Assembly: GCF_018100795.1 (NCBI RefSeq)
Contig: NZ_JAGJDY010000006.1
Span: forward strand, 186,001-250,000
Length of the DNA stretch: 64,000 nucleotides
Origin: Alteromonas sp. MMG017
GTDB taxonomy: Bacteria; Pseudomonadota; Gammaproteobacteria; Enterobacterales; Alteromonadaceae
Direction: 5' to 3'
Below the pieces are notes generated by a model, which saw only the letters and a list, made by a program, of their open reading frames with translations, was not told the DNA's origin and did not search any database. A program made the position numbers and the translations under genes. Of the stretch, positions 1 to 8,365 are shown in pieces; position 1 is the stretch's first letter; each line of letters starts with the position of its first letter.

Positions 1-609
1 TTATATCTTTCAGCCTTTTCTGCTCAAGCCTTTGCGCTGGGTGGACAAGATGTAAGTCATCTTGATAATGGCGCTCACACGGGTGACCTTTCTGCTGACA
101 TGCTCAGTGAACTTGGTTGTAAGTACGCCATAGTTGGGCACTCAGAGAGAAGAGACGACCACGGTGAAAGCAATAGCTTAGTGGCCGAGAAAGCAAAGAA
201 ATCAATTGCAAGCGGACTAACCCCAATTATTTGCGTGGGTGAGTCACTTGATATTAGAGAAAGTGGTCAGGTTGAGTCTTTTATTGGCGAACAACTTGAT
301 GCATTAGTTGACGGTTTAACCGTTCAAGAGCTTTCTAAATCGGTACTGGCTTACGAGCCTGTTTGGGCTATAGGTACCGGAAAGACAGCTTCTCCTGAAC
401 AAGCGCAAGATGTACATGAATTTATTCGTGGATACTTTGCAAAAGTAGACGCTGAGCTTGCTCAAGGGTTAAGAATTTTATACGGCGGCAGTGTTAAAGC
501 AGATAACGCTAAAACATTGTTTGCACAACAAGACGTAGATGGTGGCCTCATTGGTGGCGCCAGCTTAAAGACAGAAGATTTTATTTCAATTTGCCAAGCG
601 GCAAACTGA
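1..609 (+). CDS. tpiA: Triose-phosphate isomerase, 5'-truncated by window edge
   Basis: Interconverts dihydroxyacetone phosphate and glyceraldehyde 3-phosphate in glycolysis and gluconeogenesis, in the cytoplasm. The frame is open from base 1, so the start and roughly the first 50 residues lie outside the window; 202 codons are visible. The catalytic histidine motif IVGHSERR and the catalytic glutamate motif AYEPVWAIGTGK are both present, followed by the phosphate-binding YGGSVK and GGLIGGASL segments near the C-terminus. The stop is 10 nt before secG, so the two are probably co-transcribed. A glmM-tpiA-secG order is common in this part of the Gammaproteobacteria. Identification is secure; only the missing N-terminus limits the entry. 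Confidence 0.97.
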   Translation, partial: LYLSAFSAQAFALGGQDVSHLDNGAHTGDLSADMLSELGCKYAIVGHSERRDDHGESNSLVAEKAKKSIASGLTPIICVGESLDIRESGQVESFIGEQLDALVDGLTVQELSKSVLAYEPVWAIGTGKTASPEQAQDVHEFIRGYFAKVDAELAQGLRILYGGSVKADNAKTLFAQQDVDGGLIGGASLKTEDFISICQAAN

Positions 610-619
610 CGAGGTAATT

Positions 620-1060
620 ATGGTTTACGAAGTGCTACTGGTAGCATATTTAATTGTTGCATTGCTGTTGATTGGTTTTGTTCTTATTCAACAGGGTAAA
701 GGTGCAGATATGGGCGCTTCTTTTGGTAGCGGCGGCTCAAATACGGTTTTCGGTTCAGGTGGTTCTGGTAACTTCATGACTCGTACTACAGCCATTCTTG
801 CAGGCTTGTTCTTCTTTATCAGCCTTACATTAGGTGCGATGACAGCAAACCGCGAAAGTGCAGAAGACGAGTGGGATAATTTAGAAGTACCAGCGGCTGT
901 TGAAGCGCCGGTTCAAGCGCCAGCTGATATGGACGTTCCTGTTATGGATTCGCCTGCAGAAGATGCAGCAACGACGAATGACATTCCAATGGGTGATGCG
1001 CCTCAGACTGAAGGTGATGTACCTAAGGCTAACGCTGACGATTCAGACGTACCTAACTAA
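620..1060 (+). CDS. secG: Protein translocase subunit SecG
   Basis: Small inner-membrane subunit of the SecYEG translocon that assists SecA-driven export. The 146-residue product has two membrane segments (about residues 3-22 and 54-73) separated by the glycine-rich loop with QQGKGADMGASFG that is the family hallmark. After residue 80 there is a long acidic, proline-rich tail, as in other marine gammaproteobacterial SecG proteins, making it longer than E. coli SecG (110 aa). GAGG lies just upstream of the ATG. It follows tpiA closely and is followed by tRNA-Leu, the order seen around secG in many gammaproteobacteria. Confidence 0.95.
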   Translation: MVYEVLLVAYLIVALLLIGFVLIQQGKGADMGASFGSGGSNTVFGSGGSGNFMTRTTAILAGLFFFISLTLGAMTANRESAEDEWDNLEVPAAVEAPVQAPADMDVPVMDSPAEDAATTNDIPMGDAPQTEGDVPKANADDSDVPN

Positions 1061-1067
1061 GATTTTT

Positions 1068-1153
1068 GCGGAAGTGGTGGAATTGGTAGACACGCCATCT
1101 TGAGGGGGTGGTGAGCATAGCTCGTGCGGGTTCAAGTCCCGCTTTCCGCACCA
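1068..1153 (+). tRNA. tRNA-Leu (anticodon GAG)
   Basis: Class II tRNA of 86 nt with encoded CCA. The acceptor stem GCGGAAG pairs with TTTCCGC (one G-U pair). The D-arm GTGGAATTGGTAGACAC is typical of tRNA-Leu. The anticodon stem CCATC/GGTGG encloses loop TTGAGGG, giving anticodon GAG (reads CUC/CUU). A long variable arm is followed by the T-arm GGGTTCAAGTCCC. It sits directly after secG, as leuU does in E. coli. Confidence 0.97.
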
Positions 1154-1158
1154 ACTTT

Positions 1159-1186
1159 AAAAACCGACTTTTAGTCGGTTTTTTTG
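1159..1186 (+). terminator. Rho-independent terminator after tRNA-Leu
   Basis: Stem AACCGACT/AGTCGGTT with a short loop, followed by a run of seven or more T. It ends the tpiA-secG-tRNA-Leu unit and isolates it from the downstream signalling gene. Confidence 0.9.
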
Positions 1187-1327
1187 TGTCTGTAAATTTT
1201 TTACAAAATGAGGAATTACACCAACCTAGCGACTATTAGTATTGCGGTATTTGGGCTATGCTACTAACTCAATTAGAAAAAGTGAATGTACGTATTATGT
1301 TTAGAACGGTGCGCTGGGAGCGGTAGG

Positions 1328-3622
1328 TTGCAAATATCACTTCGACAAAGTCTTTTTAGAACCCTTCTTGGCGGGATTTTTATAGCCTCACTCCTCATTG
1401 TTGCAGGGGTTTGGAAGTCAGCTAACAACTTAGTAAAACAAAATATTAGCCAAGATATCGCTGTTACTGAAAAGGTACTGCATAGGCTGATTGAAGATCG
1501 CCAAGCCATTATAAAAAATGTATCTAACGTACTACTTCGCTCCTACGACTTTCGCCAAGCCGTGGGAACTGCAGATTTACCTTCTATACAAACTGCTTTA
1601 GAAAGTTATGCGTCGCGCATTAATTCCAATGTCATTGCATTAGTGAATTTAGATCACACCATTGTTGCATCTCATAGTGCTCTGTTTAAGCCAGGGGAAA
1701 CCTTAGAGGCTAGCACCGCTTTGGTTGCGAAAGGATACGAAAGTGGCTTTTTCCTTATTAACGACTCATTAATTCAATTAAACCTATATAAAGTAGAGAT
1801 TCCCACGTTACGCTATTACATGATTATCGGTGTGGAGTTTGACGAAACATTACTACAAGAATTAAAAAATCTTGTTGATGCTGAAATTATTATCACCAAT
1901 ATCACTGACAATATGCCCATTGCATCAACACTTTCGCCAGAGCAAGTAGAATCAGTTTTAACAAGTGATCCTACGCCTTCTTGGGTTGATGTTACATTCA
2001 AGCAAAAAAACACCTACATTAGCCGTGAAGTTAGCCTAGTGTCGATGTCGGAACTTCCTGTACGCATTACTATTGCCGTTGATGTATCAGATGCCTTTCA
2101 GGCGTTTACTGACATCCAATTAAGTATTCTCGTGTTAACCCTAGTTGCGGTTCTGGTGGCGTTGGGGTTCTCAATGCTACTGGCTAGAAATGTGAGCAGT
2201 TCTGTTTCTAATCTTGTGGAAGCCGTTAACCGCGTAGCTGGAGGAGAATATGGCGCTACACTAAATGAACCCGCTAAACTTCGAGAAATTAGTGAGCTGG
2301 CCTCGGCAGTGGATAGCATGCAAGAGAGCATTCAGCACCGAGAAAAGCACATTCGGTATCAAGCGCAACATGATGTGCTAACCGGTTTGTTTAATCGAAA
2401 TTACGTTGAAGGCTATTTTGATGGAAAAATGTCTGAAAACGTAAACTTGCAAGTTGTTGCTATCACCATTATTGGCTTTAGAACCACTAACGACCTTTAT
2501 GGCTATTCCAACGGTGACAACACGCTTAAGGCACTCGCTACGCGCTTGCTTCGCTGGCCTGGCACTTCAGCACGTTTAGCGGGGGGAGAAATTCTCTATA
2601 TTACCGATACGGCGTTAGACGAAAATCAATTAGAAACACTGAAACACATTTTAGAGCAGCCCGTTGAAAGCAACTTAATCTCAATCCCAGTGAAGGTGGC
2701 GATGGCCGTGGTGTCTTGTCCTCAGGATGCAACCAACTCAGAAGAGCTATTTCGTAAAGTTAATATTGTTACCGACGAAGCTATTCATTCTAATGCATGG
2801 TGTGTGCACTATCGCCCAGAACTTGAGGCTAAGTACGTTAGGCGTTTGACTATTACTACCGAGCTTAAGCGAGCGCTTTCTAGCAATCAAAGTGAGCTTT
2901 CGATGGTGTATCAACCAAAAATTGATCTCAGCACGATGAAAGTATGCAGTATGGAAGCGCTAATAAGGTGGAATAACGACACCCTTGGCTTCGTACCACC
3001 CGATGAGTTTATTACCATTGCTGAACAGGCTGCCTTGATTGAACAAGTCACGACTTGGGTTATGCAGCAAACCATTGCTGATTTGTCCTACTTCAGGCAG
3101 AAAGGCTATGGCTTTACGGTAGCGATGAATTTATCAACTCAAGATATTCAAAATAAGCCGCTACTCGATAAATTGGTTTCGATGCTTACCGATGCGGCAC
3201 TTTCACCTGATGCGCTAGAGCTAGAAATAACAGAAAGTGATTTGGTGGCCGACGCCTCACTTGCTATTGAAAACTTGAACTCATTGACCAGCAGAGGGTT
3301 TCACTTTGCTATCGATGATTTTGGTACTGGTTACTCATCACTTGCGTATTTGAAGAACCTGCCTGTGGATACCATCAAAATTGATAAGAGCTTTATTTTG
3401 TCGTTAGCCACCGATGACAACGATAAACAAATAGTTCACACCGTGCTGGGATTAGCTTCTGCATTCGATTTGAAAGTGGTCGCTGAAGGGGTAGAAGACG
3501 AGATATCGTTAAATATTTTGAAAGAGTGGGGCTGTGATATTGCGCAAGGTTTCTTCATTAGCCGACCTTTAGCGAAGGATGCTCTAGAGGAGTGGTTAGA
3601 AAATTCACCTTTAGGCGAATAG
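1328..3622 (+). CDS. Membrane cyclic-di-GMP phosphodiesterase with degenerate GGDEF and intact EAL domain
   Basis: Predicted inner-membrane c-di-GMP signalling protein. Order: a membrane segment at the N-terminus, a periplasmic sensor region of about 220 residues, a second membrane segment, HAMP, GGDEF-like domain, EAL domain. The GGDEF signature reads AGGEIL, so cyclase activity is unlikely. The EAL domain keeps EALIRW, the NLS segment, the ELEITES glutamate, DDFGTGYSSL, the IKIDKSFI lysine and AEGVE, so it is probably an active phosphodiesterase; the GGDEF part may be regulatory. The start chosen is TTG at 1328, preceded at 7 nt by GGGAG. An in-frame ATG at 1286 would add 14 Cys-containing residues but lacks a clear ribosome-binding site. 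No target gene is adjacent. Confidence 0.88.
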   Translation: MQISLRQSLFRTLLGGIFIASLLIVAGVWKSANNLVKQNISQDIAVTEKVLHRLIEDRQAIIKNVSNVLLRSYDFRQAVGTADLPSIQTALESYASRINSNVIALVNLDHTIVASHSALFKPGETLEASTALVAKGYESGFFLINDSLIQLNLYKVEIPTLRYYMIIGVEFDETLLQELKNLVDAEIIITNITDNMPIASTLSPEQVESVLTSDPTPSWVDVTFKQKNTYISREVSLVSMSELPVRITIAVDVSDAFQAFTDIQLSILVLTLVAVLVALGFSMLLARNVSSSVSNLVEAVNRVAGGEYGATLNEPAKLREISELASAVDSMQESIQHREKHIRYQAQHDVLTGLFNRNYVEGYFDGKMSENVNLQVVAITIIGFRTTNDLYGYSNGDNTLKALATRLLRWPGTSARLAGGEILYITDTALDENQLETLKHILEQPVESNLISIPVKVAMAVVSCPQDATNSEELFRKVNIVTDEAIHSNAWCVHYRPELEAKYVRRLTITTELKRALSSNQSELSMVYQPKIDLSTMKVCSMEALIRWNNDTLGFVPPDEFITIAEQAALIEQVTTWVMQQTIADLSYFRQKGYGFTVAMNLSTQDIQNKPLLDKLVSMLTDAALSPDALELEITESDLVADASLAIENLNSLTSRGFHFAIDDFGTGYSSLAYLKNLPVDTIKIDKSFILSLATDDNDKQIVHTVLGLASAFDLKVVAEGVEDEISLNILKEWGCDIAQGFFISRPLAKDALEEWLENSPLGE

Positions 3623-3752
3623 ACGTGAACCAGTAAATCCCTTATTGTTGGCAGAATATATGCATTATAAAAGCAAAGCCTGCTCAAAAGCGTAAGTTAT
3701 TGCAGTTAGAGTGGGTAAACTGTGAAATTACTTCAAAAACAAGGATATTATT

Positions 3753-3911
3753 ATGGACATTATTCGCATTATACTTTCAATTTTACTGCCCCCTCTAGGT
3801 GTATTCTTACAAGTTGGTATTGGCGCTCAGTTTTGGATAAACATCCTTCTAACATTGTTTGGCTATTTCCCTGGTGTTATCCACGCCGTGTACATTATTG
3901 CTAAACGATAG
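3753..3911 (+). CDS. YqaE/Pmp3 family small membrane protein
   Basis: A 52-residue hydrophobic protein beginning MDIIRIILSILLPPLGVFLQ and ending HAVYIIAKR. The PPLGVFLQVG motif, the second hydrophobic helix (INILLTLFGYFPGVIHA) and the total length match the Pmp3/UPF0057 family: two-helix plasma-membrane proteolipids often induced by salt or cold and thought to influence membrane potential. AAGGAT precedes the ATG at good spacing. It is monocistronic, ending before a strong terminator. A longer overlapping frame in this place is a shadow. Function in this organism is inferred from the family only. Confidence 0.9.
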   Translation: MDIIRIILSILLPPLGVFLQVGIGAQFWINILLTLFGYFPGVIHAVYIIAKR

Positions 3912-3950
3912 TTCATTTTACTAATTTTTAGTAAAACCAAACATTAAAAG

Positions 3951-3978
3951 AAAGGCCAGTCTATGACTGGCCTTTTTT
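3951..3978. terminator. Bidirectional terminator between Pmp3-like and hemerythrin-like genes
   Basis: AAAGGCCAGT/ACTGGCCTTT stem with a four-base loop, T-rich on both strands. It can end the plus-strand Pmp3-like gene and the minus-strand hemerythrin-like gene. Confidence 0.88.
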
Positions 3979-4008
3979 GTATTCGTAAGGTTTAGGAAAA
4001 ACGCGCGC

Positions 4009-4452
4009 CTAGTGAGGCGCGAGTTCTTTTGCCATTTCTTCTTGGTAAGAATCAGCAAGTTTATTCTTTTGAGAATCGTTAAGAAGTCGGCCTGCAACTT
4101 GGAAAAACTCTTGCTCTTCATCAGCAAGGTGATGCTCAACTTTTTCCTGAAGAGATTTTAAATGACGTAGCCATCCTGGTGAGTCCATTTTGGTCTCATC
4201 CAGTTTTTCAATAAGCTCATCAATTTCATGATGCTCTGCAATACCATGACGGGTTAAATCTACAGCGTCATCTTTTTTAAGTAGAGGAGAATAAAAATGG
4301 CGCTCCTCTGCAATTGCATGACTTTCAAGCTGGTTTTTAAGCTCTTGGTAATACTCTCGGCGTGCAGCCGTGTCTCCACTGGTCTCAGCGAGAATTTTAA
4401 GTAACAGTCTTTGTTTCTCATGATCTTGGCGTAACGCTTCGAAAATCTTCAT
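4009..4452 (-). CDS. Hemerythrin-like HHE cation-binding domain protein
   Basis: A 147-residue, mostly helical cytoplasmic protein. Histidines and acidic ligands typical of hemerythrin HHE domains are in order: DHEKQ near residue 10, SHAIAEERHFYSP near 45-55, EHHEIDEL near 75, and VEHHLADEEQEFF near 108-118. Such proteins bind a di-iron centre and are linked to oxygen, NO or oxidative stress sensing or repair; the exact role here is unknown. It is transcribed alone on the minus strand, between a bidirectional terminator and a long inverted repeat. Confidence 0.88.
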   Translation of the reverse strand: MKIFEALRQDHEKQRLLLKILAETSGDTAARREYYQELKNQLESHAIAEERHFYSPLLKKDDAVDLTRHGIAEHHEIDELIEKLDETKMDSPGWLRHLKSLQEKVEHHLADEEQEFFQVAGRLLNDSQKNKLADSYQEEMAKELAPH

Positions 4453-4578
4453 CGGTAATCCCTCAACTAGTTGAACTAAAAATATGGCGTAAAAAGCACT
4501 TTACACATTACACGTTTAGTTAATGCGAGAAGCGTTCCACTATATCGAGCTCACTAAGTCATTGTAAATTCAGCTTTT

Positions 4579-4615
4579 AGCGGTTACTTATTATTACGAT
4601 ACATAAGTAACCGCT
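4579..4615. terminator. Perfect 13-bp inverted repeat, probable terminator or operator
   Basis: AGCGGTTACTTAT and its exact reverse complement are separated by 11 nt. It lies 3' of the minus-strand phosphatase/kinase gene and 5' of the hemerythrin-like gene. No strong T-run follows on either strand, so a terminator is likely but a protein-binding site cannot be excluded. Confidence 0.5.
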
Positions 4616-4663
4616 TAAATAATGCATTTCTTACATAGGGTTTGCGGTAATCTTTACCTATAG

Positions 4664-6316
4664 CTATTGTGAAGCGGATTGACTGTTATTTTGCGCATGG
4701 TCTATACCAGTTAATACCCTAAGACTAGCAGGGTGTGTGGTGATATTGATTTCACGAGCGCTGAAAATCTCACCATCAACCGCATAAGGTACTTCTTCCT
4801 CAAAATAAAGGGATATTGATGGGGTTTGTTTGTGCCTGATGCTGTCTGAACTGGTTTTATATTCTTCAGGCCCAAAAACAAGCTCTGCCAAAGAGAGTAG
4901 TTGTCGGTCAGAAGAATCTTGCGGCGTTAGCCATGTGATATCTAATTTACCGTCGGTTACATCAGGTAGATTTCCGCCTTGAGCAAGTGCGGTGGTAATT
5001 GGCGCGGCATTAGCTATTACTAAGCTTGGTGTTTGTAGATGCTGGGCTTCATCTTCATCAAACTTTACTTGAAAACTAAGGTTGTCATTTTTCCCTATGG
5101 CTTCCCATAGCCCCTTAAGGTAGGCAAATTGTCCACCTGAGTCTTTCTCGCCCCGATCCGCGGCAGAAATCATATGCTCTTCAAACCCAACCGCAGCAAC
5201 CAGTAACATCATTCGACCATTACACTGGGCAGTATCGATATCTGCAGTTTTGCCGTCAATGATGATGTCACACGCTGTACTGATGGGAACAATTTTACTG
5301 GCATATCCATGGAGCACCTGACAAAGGGCATTGGCAGTACCAAGTGGAATAACCCCTAGAGTGACGTTCTTATCGGTAAGGGCATTGGCCACTTCGGTGA
5401 TGGTGCCGTCGCCTCCACAGGCAACAATAATTTGTGCCCCGTCGACTAAAGCTTCTTTAGCCAATACTTCACCGTTTATTTCAGCGGTTGTTTCTTTAAC
5501 GGTAACTTTAAATTTTTCGTTTAGTCTTGACAGAATATCCGCCTTTTCAACATCCCATTTACCCCCTCCAGCAACAGGGTTGGCAATAAGAGTAAGACGC
5601 TTAGTCAACGACAAGCTTCCGCCATTCTTTATTTTTTCAAGTGCTGCTAACTGATGTTTGTTAAGTCTTGCTGTAGAACGAACTGCTTGAATTTTATCCA
5701 TCGCATCTAAAATGGATAACGACGGATCCCTAGCCAGTAGGTAGGCGGCTAGCACTAATACAGAACGACCTCTACCCAGTGCGCAATGCACAACCACATT
5801 TTTACCTTCAACAAGTTGTTGATCTAACCAATTAATCGCAAGGGTAAGTTGTTCTTGGGTGGGGCTGGTATGGTCAAGGACTGGAATATTTAAATAATCA
5901 AAATCTAGCTGATAGGCAGTCCAATCTAAACCATCGAATTCAGCGGTAACGTCTAAGATAGCGTTAATATTATTGTTTTTAAGCATATCCACATGCTGAG
6001 AAGACATGCGACAGCCTAGATAAAGTTGGTCATCAATTCTTTGAAAGGGAGGAACCTTGTCTGTTCGCCTTGCATACTCATTGTATAACCAGCTTCCCAA
6101 TAAAAATGGAACAAAGACCCAACGTATATAAATAGGGATAGACCCATCTTCTCGTTTTCTGAACAATGCAGGGTAGTTAAGCAAGTAGGCGCTACTCACT
6201 GCAATCAGCGAAAAGCTGATCCAAGCAAAAATGACAGAGAGCCACAATGTTGGGCTAAACCATGTTAGCACTAGTGCTAAAATTGCGCCGAGTACATAAT
6301 ATTTAACCATCTTCAT
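4664..6316 (-). CDS. Fusion of dual-specificity phosphatase and diacylglycerol/sphingosine-type lipid kinase
   Basis: About 550 residues. The N-terminus carries two or three hydrophobic segments (residues about 10-60 and 70-88 from the upstream TTG). Next is a protein-phosphatase domain with the cysteine loop HCALGRGRS near residue 185 and an upstream general-acid region (LDHTSPT). From about residue 248 follows a DAGK catalytic domain: LIANPVAGGGK, ACGGDGTITEVANAL and the LGVIPLGTANAL nucleotide-binding segments, then a C-terminal YegS-like half with AVDGE. It may couple lipid phosphorylation with a phosphatase at the membrane; substrates are unknown. ATG at 6316 is taken as start, AAAGGAAA lying upstream; a TTG at 6340 is possible. 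It is divergent from the DUF2878 gene. Confidence 0.85.
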   Translation of the reverse strand: MKMVKYYVLGAILALVLTWFSPTLWLSVIFAWISFSLIAVSSAYLLNYPALFRKREDGSIPIYIRWVFVPFLLGSWLYNEYARRTDKVPPFQRIDDQLYLGCRMSSQHVDMLKNNNINAILDVTAEFDGLDWTAYQLDFDYLNIPVLDHTSPTQEQLTLAINWLDQQLVEGKNVVVHCALGRGRSVLVLAAYLLARDPSLSILDAMDKIQAVRSTARLNKHQLAALEKIKNGGSLSLTKRLTLIANPVAGGGKWDVEKADILSRLNEKFKVTVKETTAEINGEVLAKEALVDGAQIIVACGGDGTITEVANALTDKNVTLGVIPLGTANALCQVLHGYASKIVPISTACDIIIDGKTADIDTAQCNGRMMLLVAAVGFEEHMISAADRGEKDSGGQFAYLKGLWEAIGKNDNLSFQVKFDEDEAQHLQTPSLVIANAAPITTALAQGGNLPDVTDGKLDITWLTPQDSSDRQLLSLAELVFGPEEYKTSSDSIRHKQTPSISLYFEEEVPYAVDGEIFSAREINITTHPASLRVLTGIDHAQNNSQSASQ

Positions 6317-6535
6317 ACTGTTCACATTTCCTTTGTTCAAAGATTCAATTTATTTATACAGTGGTTACGCTATTTTTGTTTATTACTAATAAGCATCTAT
6401 GAAGGTAGAATGAAAATAATCACCAAAAATTACGTTTTGTTAAAACTTTATAAGTGAACTGAGTGTTAAATAGTGGCGTAGTGGTTCCATTAAATTTTTC
6501 ACCGCAGCAAGCACATTCATAAACAGGCGAATTCA

Positions 6536-7075
6536 ATGTCGAACAGTTTCACTATCAAGTTGGTAAACTTTCTATGGTTTCAAACCATTTGGTGGTTAGT
6601 GGTTTTATACCAAAGCACTTTCTTGGTTGTAGGTTTACTACTCGCGTGGCTTGTTTACTCACCATTGCGAAAGTCAGACAGTAAAATAATGATAGCAGTT
6701 TTATTGCTGGGCACCGCGGTCGACTCACTGTTGATGTTAACAGGGGTATTTGGTTTTGAGCCTGGAGCTTGGTTTAGCGGTGGTGCTTCTCATTGGATAA
6801 TACCTATTTGGCTGGTGTGCCTGTGGGCTGCACTAGGTGGATCATTACAGCATAGTTTGAGTGCGTTTGCTGATAAGCCATTACTTGCCATGGTAGGCGG
6901 TGCTGTGTTCGCCCCGTTAAGTTATTTTGGTGGTCAGAAATTTGGTGCGGTGACTTTTGGATATTCACCACTTATTACTGTGGTTATATTAGCTATTGTA
7001 TGGGGTGCAGTATTTCCAGCGTGTTTTACACTCGCGAAAAAGTTAACGGCTGATGATGACCAAAGTTCAGCCTGA
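6536..7075 (+). CDS. DUF2878 family integral membrane protein
   Basis: A 179-residue protein with about five membrane segments and the Trp-rich opening VNFLWFQTIWWLVV that marks DUF2878. Other family traits are the GTAVDSLLMLTGVF and PIWLVCLWAALGGSL segments and a short charged tail. The biochemical role of the family is unknown; homologues often sit near lipid-modifying genes, and the adjacent divergent gene here encodes a lipid-kinase domain. It is monocistronic and followed by a weak hairpin. The family assignment is from recognised sequence pattern. Confidence 0.8.
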   Translation: MSNSFTIKLVNFLWFQTIWWLVVLYQSTFLVVGLLLAWLVYSPLRKSDSKIMIAVLLLGTAVDSLLMLTGVFGFEPGAWFSGGASHWIIPIWLVCLWAALGGSLQHSLSAFADKPLLAMVGGAVFAPLSYFGGQKFGAVTFGYSPLITVVILAIVWGAVFPACFTLAKKLTADDDQSSA

Positions 7076-7153
7076 TAGCCCCAGACTAGCAAGCACAAAT
7101 CTAAACGAACGGTCAAAAGAAAAAGGTTAAAGATGAAGAAACTAAATCGAGCA

Positions 7154-7181
7154 ACTCCCTTAACATGCGGTTAAAGGGAGT
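7154..7181. terminator. Hairpin between convergent genes (weak terminator)
   Basis: ACTCCCTTAAC and GTTAAAGGGAGT form a near-perfect stem (one bulge) with a short loop, between the convergent DUF2878 gene and the stress-type membrane gene. No T-run follows, so efficiency is uncertain. A related hairpin (CCTTTAAC/GTTAAAGG) lies at 7803-7825 on the other side of the neighbouring gene. Confidence 0.45.
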
Positions 7182-7208
7182 AGGCTGCTAATATTGGTTT
7201 GAACCGTA

Positions 7209-7760
7209 CTAGCGTACCGCTTCAACCACATTCTTACTTCGTGAATGCAAAAACGATGCAATGTCTGACGCTGATTGACTCTTTTTCAAGTTAATAACGA
7301 CCGCCACGTGATTTCTTCTAATGGCATGCCTTACCGCTTGTACTATTTCTGAACGGTCTGGACGAAGACCAACTAAGCCCGCTACAAACAAACCAGTAAA
7401 AATTCCTGGGCTTATTAAAGCGATGTAGGTAAACAATGGATTTTGCTTCGTTAATTCAGGGCCAAACGAGACTAAAAGAAACGCCGCTAACATACCTACA
7501 AGAAAACCGACTCCACCGAGCATTAAGTGTGAGTGCCACAGGTTTTTGCCTATACTTTTACTCTCTTGTTCTAGCTTCTCACTCATCGCAGTATCGCTTG
7601 CGTCGATGAAAGCCACTTGATCAGTACTGACATCAGTGGAATTTGCCAGTTGTTGTATGGTTTTTTTTGCCGACAATTTGTCTTCAAATATGGCAGCAAC
7701 TTGAATTTGGTCATTTGGCGCTAGAGATGCGCGAAGATTTTCATGATTAGCAGTTTGCAT
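7209..7760 (-). CDS. Two-helix membrane protein resembling general-stress (GSP17M-like) proteins
   Basis: 183 residues when started at the ATG at 7760, which has GGAG six bases upstream; an in-frame ATG eight codons earlier has no such site. The N-terminal 70 residues (VAAIFEDKLSAKKTIQQLANS...) resemble the alpha/beta module found in general stress 17M-type proteins, where a flipping-helix pattern of the form FxxxxxAxxAIxxL occurs. Two membrane segments follow (about 92-112 and 122-142). A soluble tail repeats the pattern (IVQAVRHAIRRNHVAVVINL). Function unknown. It is alone on the minus strand and flanked on both sides by related hairpins. Confidence 0.65.
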   Translation of the reverse strand: MQTANHENLRASLAPNDQIQVAAIFEDKLSAKKTIQQLANSTDVSTDQVAFIDASDTAMSEKLEQESKSIGKNLWHSHLMLGGVGFLVGMLAAFLLVSFGPELTKQNPLFTYIALISPGIFTGLFVAGLVGLRPDRSEIVQAVRHAIRRNHVAVVINLKKSQSASDIASFLHSRSKNVVEAVR

Positions 7761-8365
7761 AACTTCTCCGATAAACCCGGTCAATGTATACCTAAGCGGT
7801 ACCCTTTAACGAAATGTGTTAAAGGCGGGTAAATTCATAACTATTAAGCGAATTTACAAATATTCATTCATAACCATTCAAAATGCGTTCCGCTGACGGG
7901 TTAAACTTTAGTCTACATACATTTAAAACGCTCCTTTCGTCTGTAACATTATGATTATTATGCTTTATTTACTGTTTTCTGAAGTGTTAACTTAAGTTCA
8001 TTTAACTGATGATTAGCATAGGTCTATAGATAGCATTTTCTCTATGTTTCATAATTACTCACACTATGAAAATTTGTCTCAGTCTGTAAATCTATCTTTT
8101 ATTGGTAGCCTTGGTACTTATCAAAATAACGCCGCCGGTTGTTATCTCTAAAATCAAAGCGCACCGCTAATAATATGAAAATAATGAAAATTTTTTCTTA
8201 ATCGAACCGATTACCTCGAAAAGGGAAATAGGTTTTAGGTGGGGCATTAACATGCACGTAACTTGCATCTTCCTTTGGCATTCAAAATGGCGAGTAGAAG
8301 TTGCCACACTAGTAAGCAGCCTTGAAGTAAGTTTGCGATAAAGAATATTATAAAAAGGAGTTCAC
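7761..8365. other. 605-nt divergent intergenic region
   Basis: AT-rich region between the minus-strand stress-type gene and the topoisomerase IB gene. It contains the hairpin CCTTTAAC-N7-GTTAAAGG at 7803-7825, close to the start of the minus-strand gene, and the AAGGAG ribosome-binding site at 8355-8360. I see no credible ORF, RNA gene or recognised operator in the rest. Confidence 0.6.

Noticed and set aside
1130-1160. tRNA-Leu 3' end as an integration site for an island
   Set aside because: No integrase gene and no second copy of the tRNA 3' sequence were seen in the window, so no att pair can be supported.
1286-1327. ATG start 14 codons earlier for the GGDEF/EAL gene
   Set aside because: The TTG at 1328 has GGGAG at seven-base spacing and gives a cleaner membrane-anchor N-terminus; the ATG has no good site. 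Kept as an alternative only.
3722-3904. Sixty-residue frame overlapping the Pmp3-like gene
   Set aside because: It is Cys/Tyr/Trp-rich with no family pattern; the overlapping 52-residue frame clearly matches Pmp3/YqaE.
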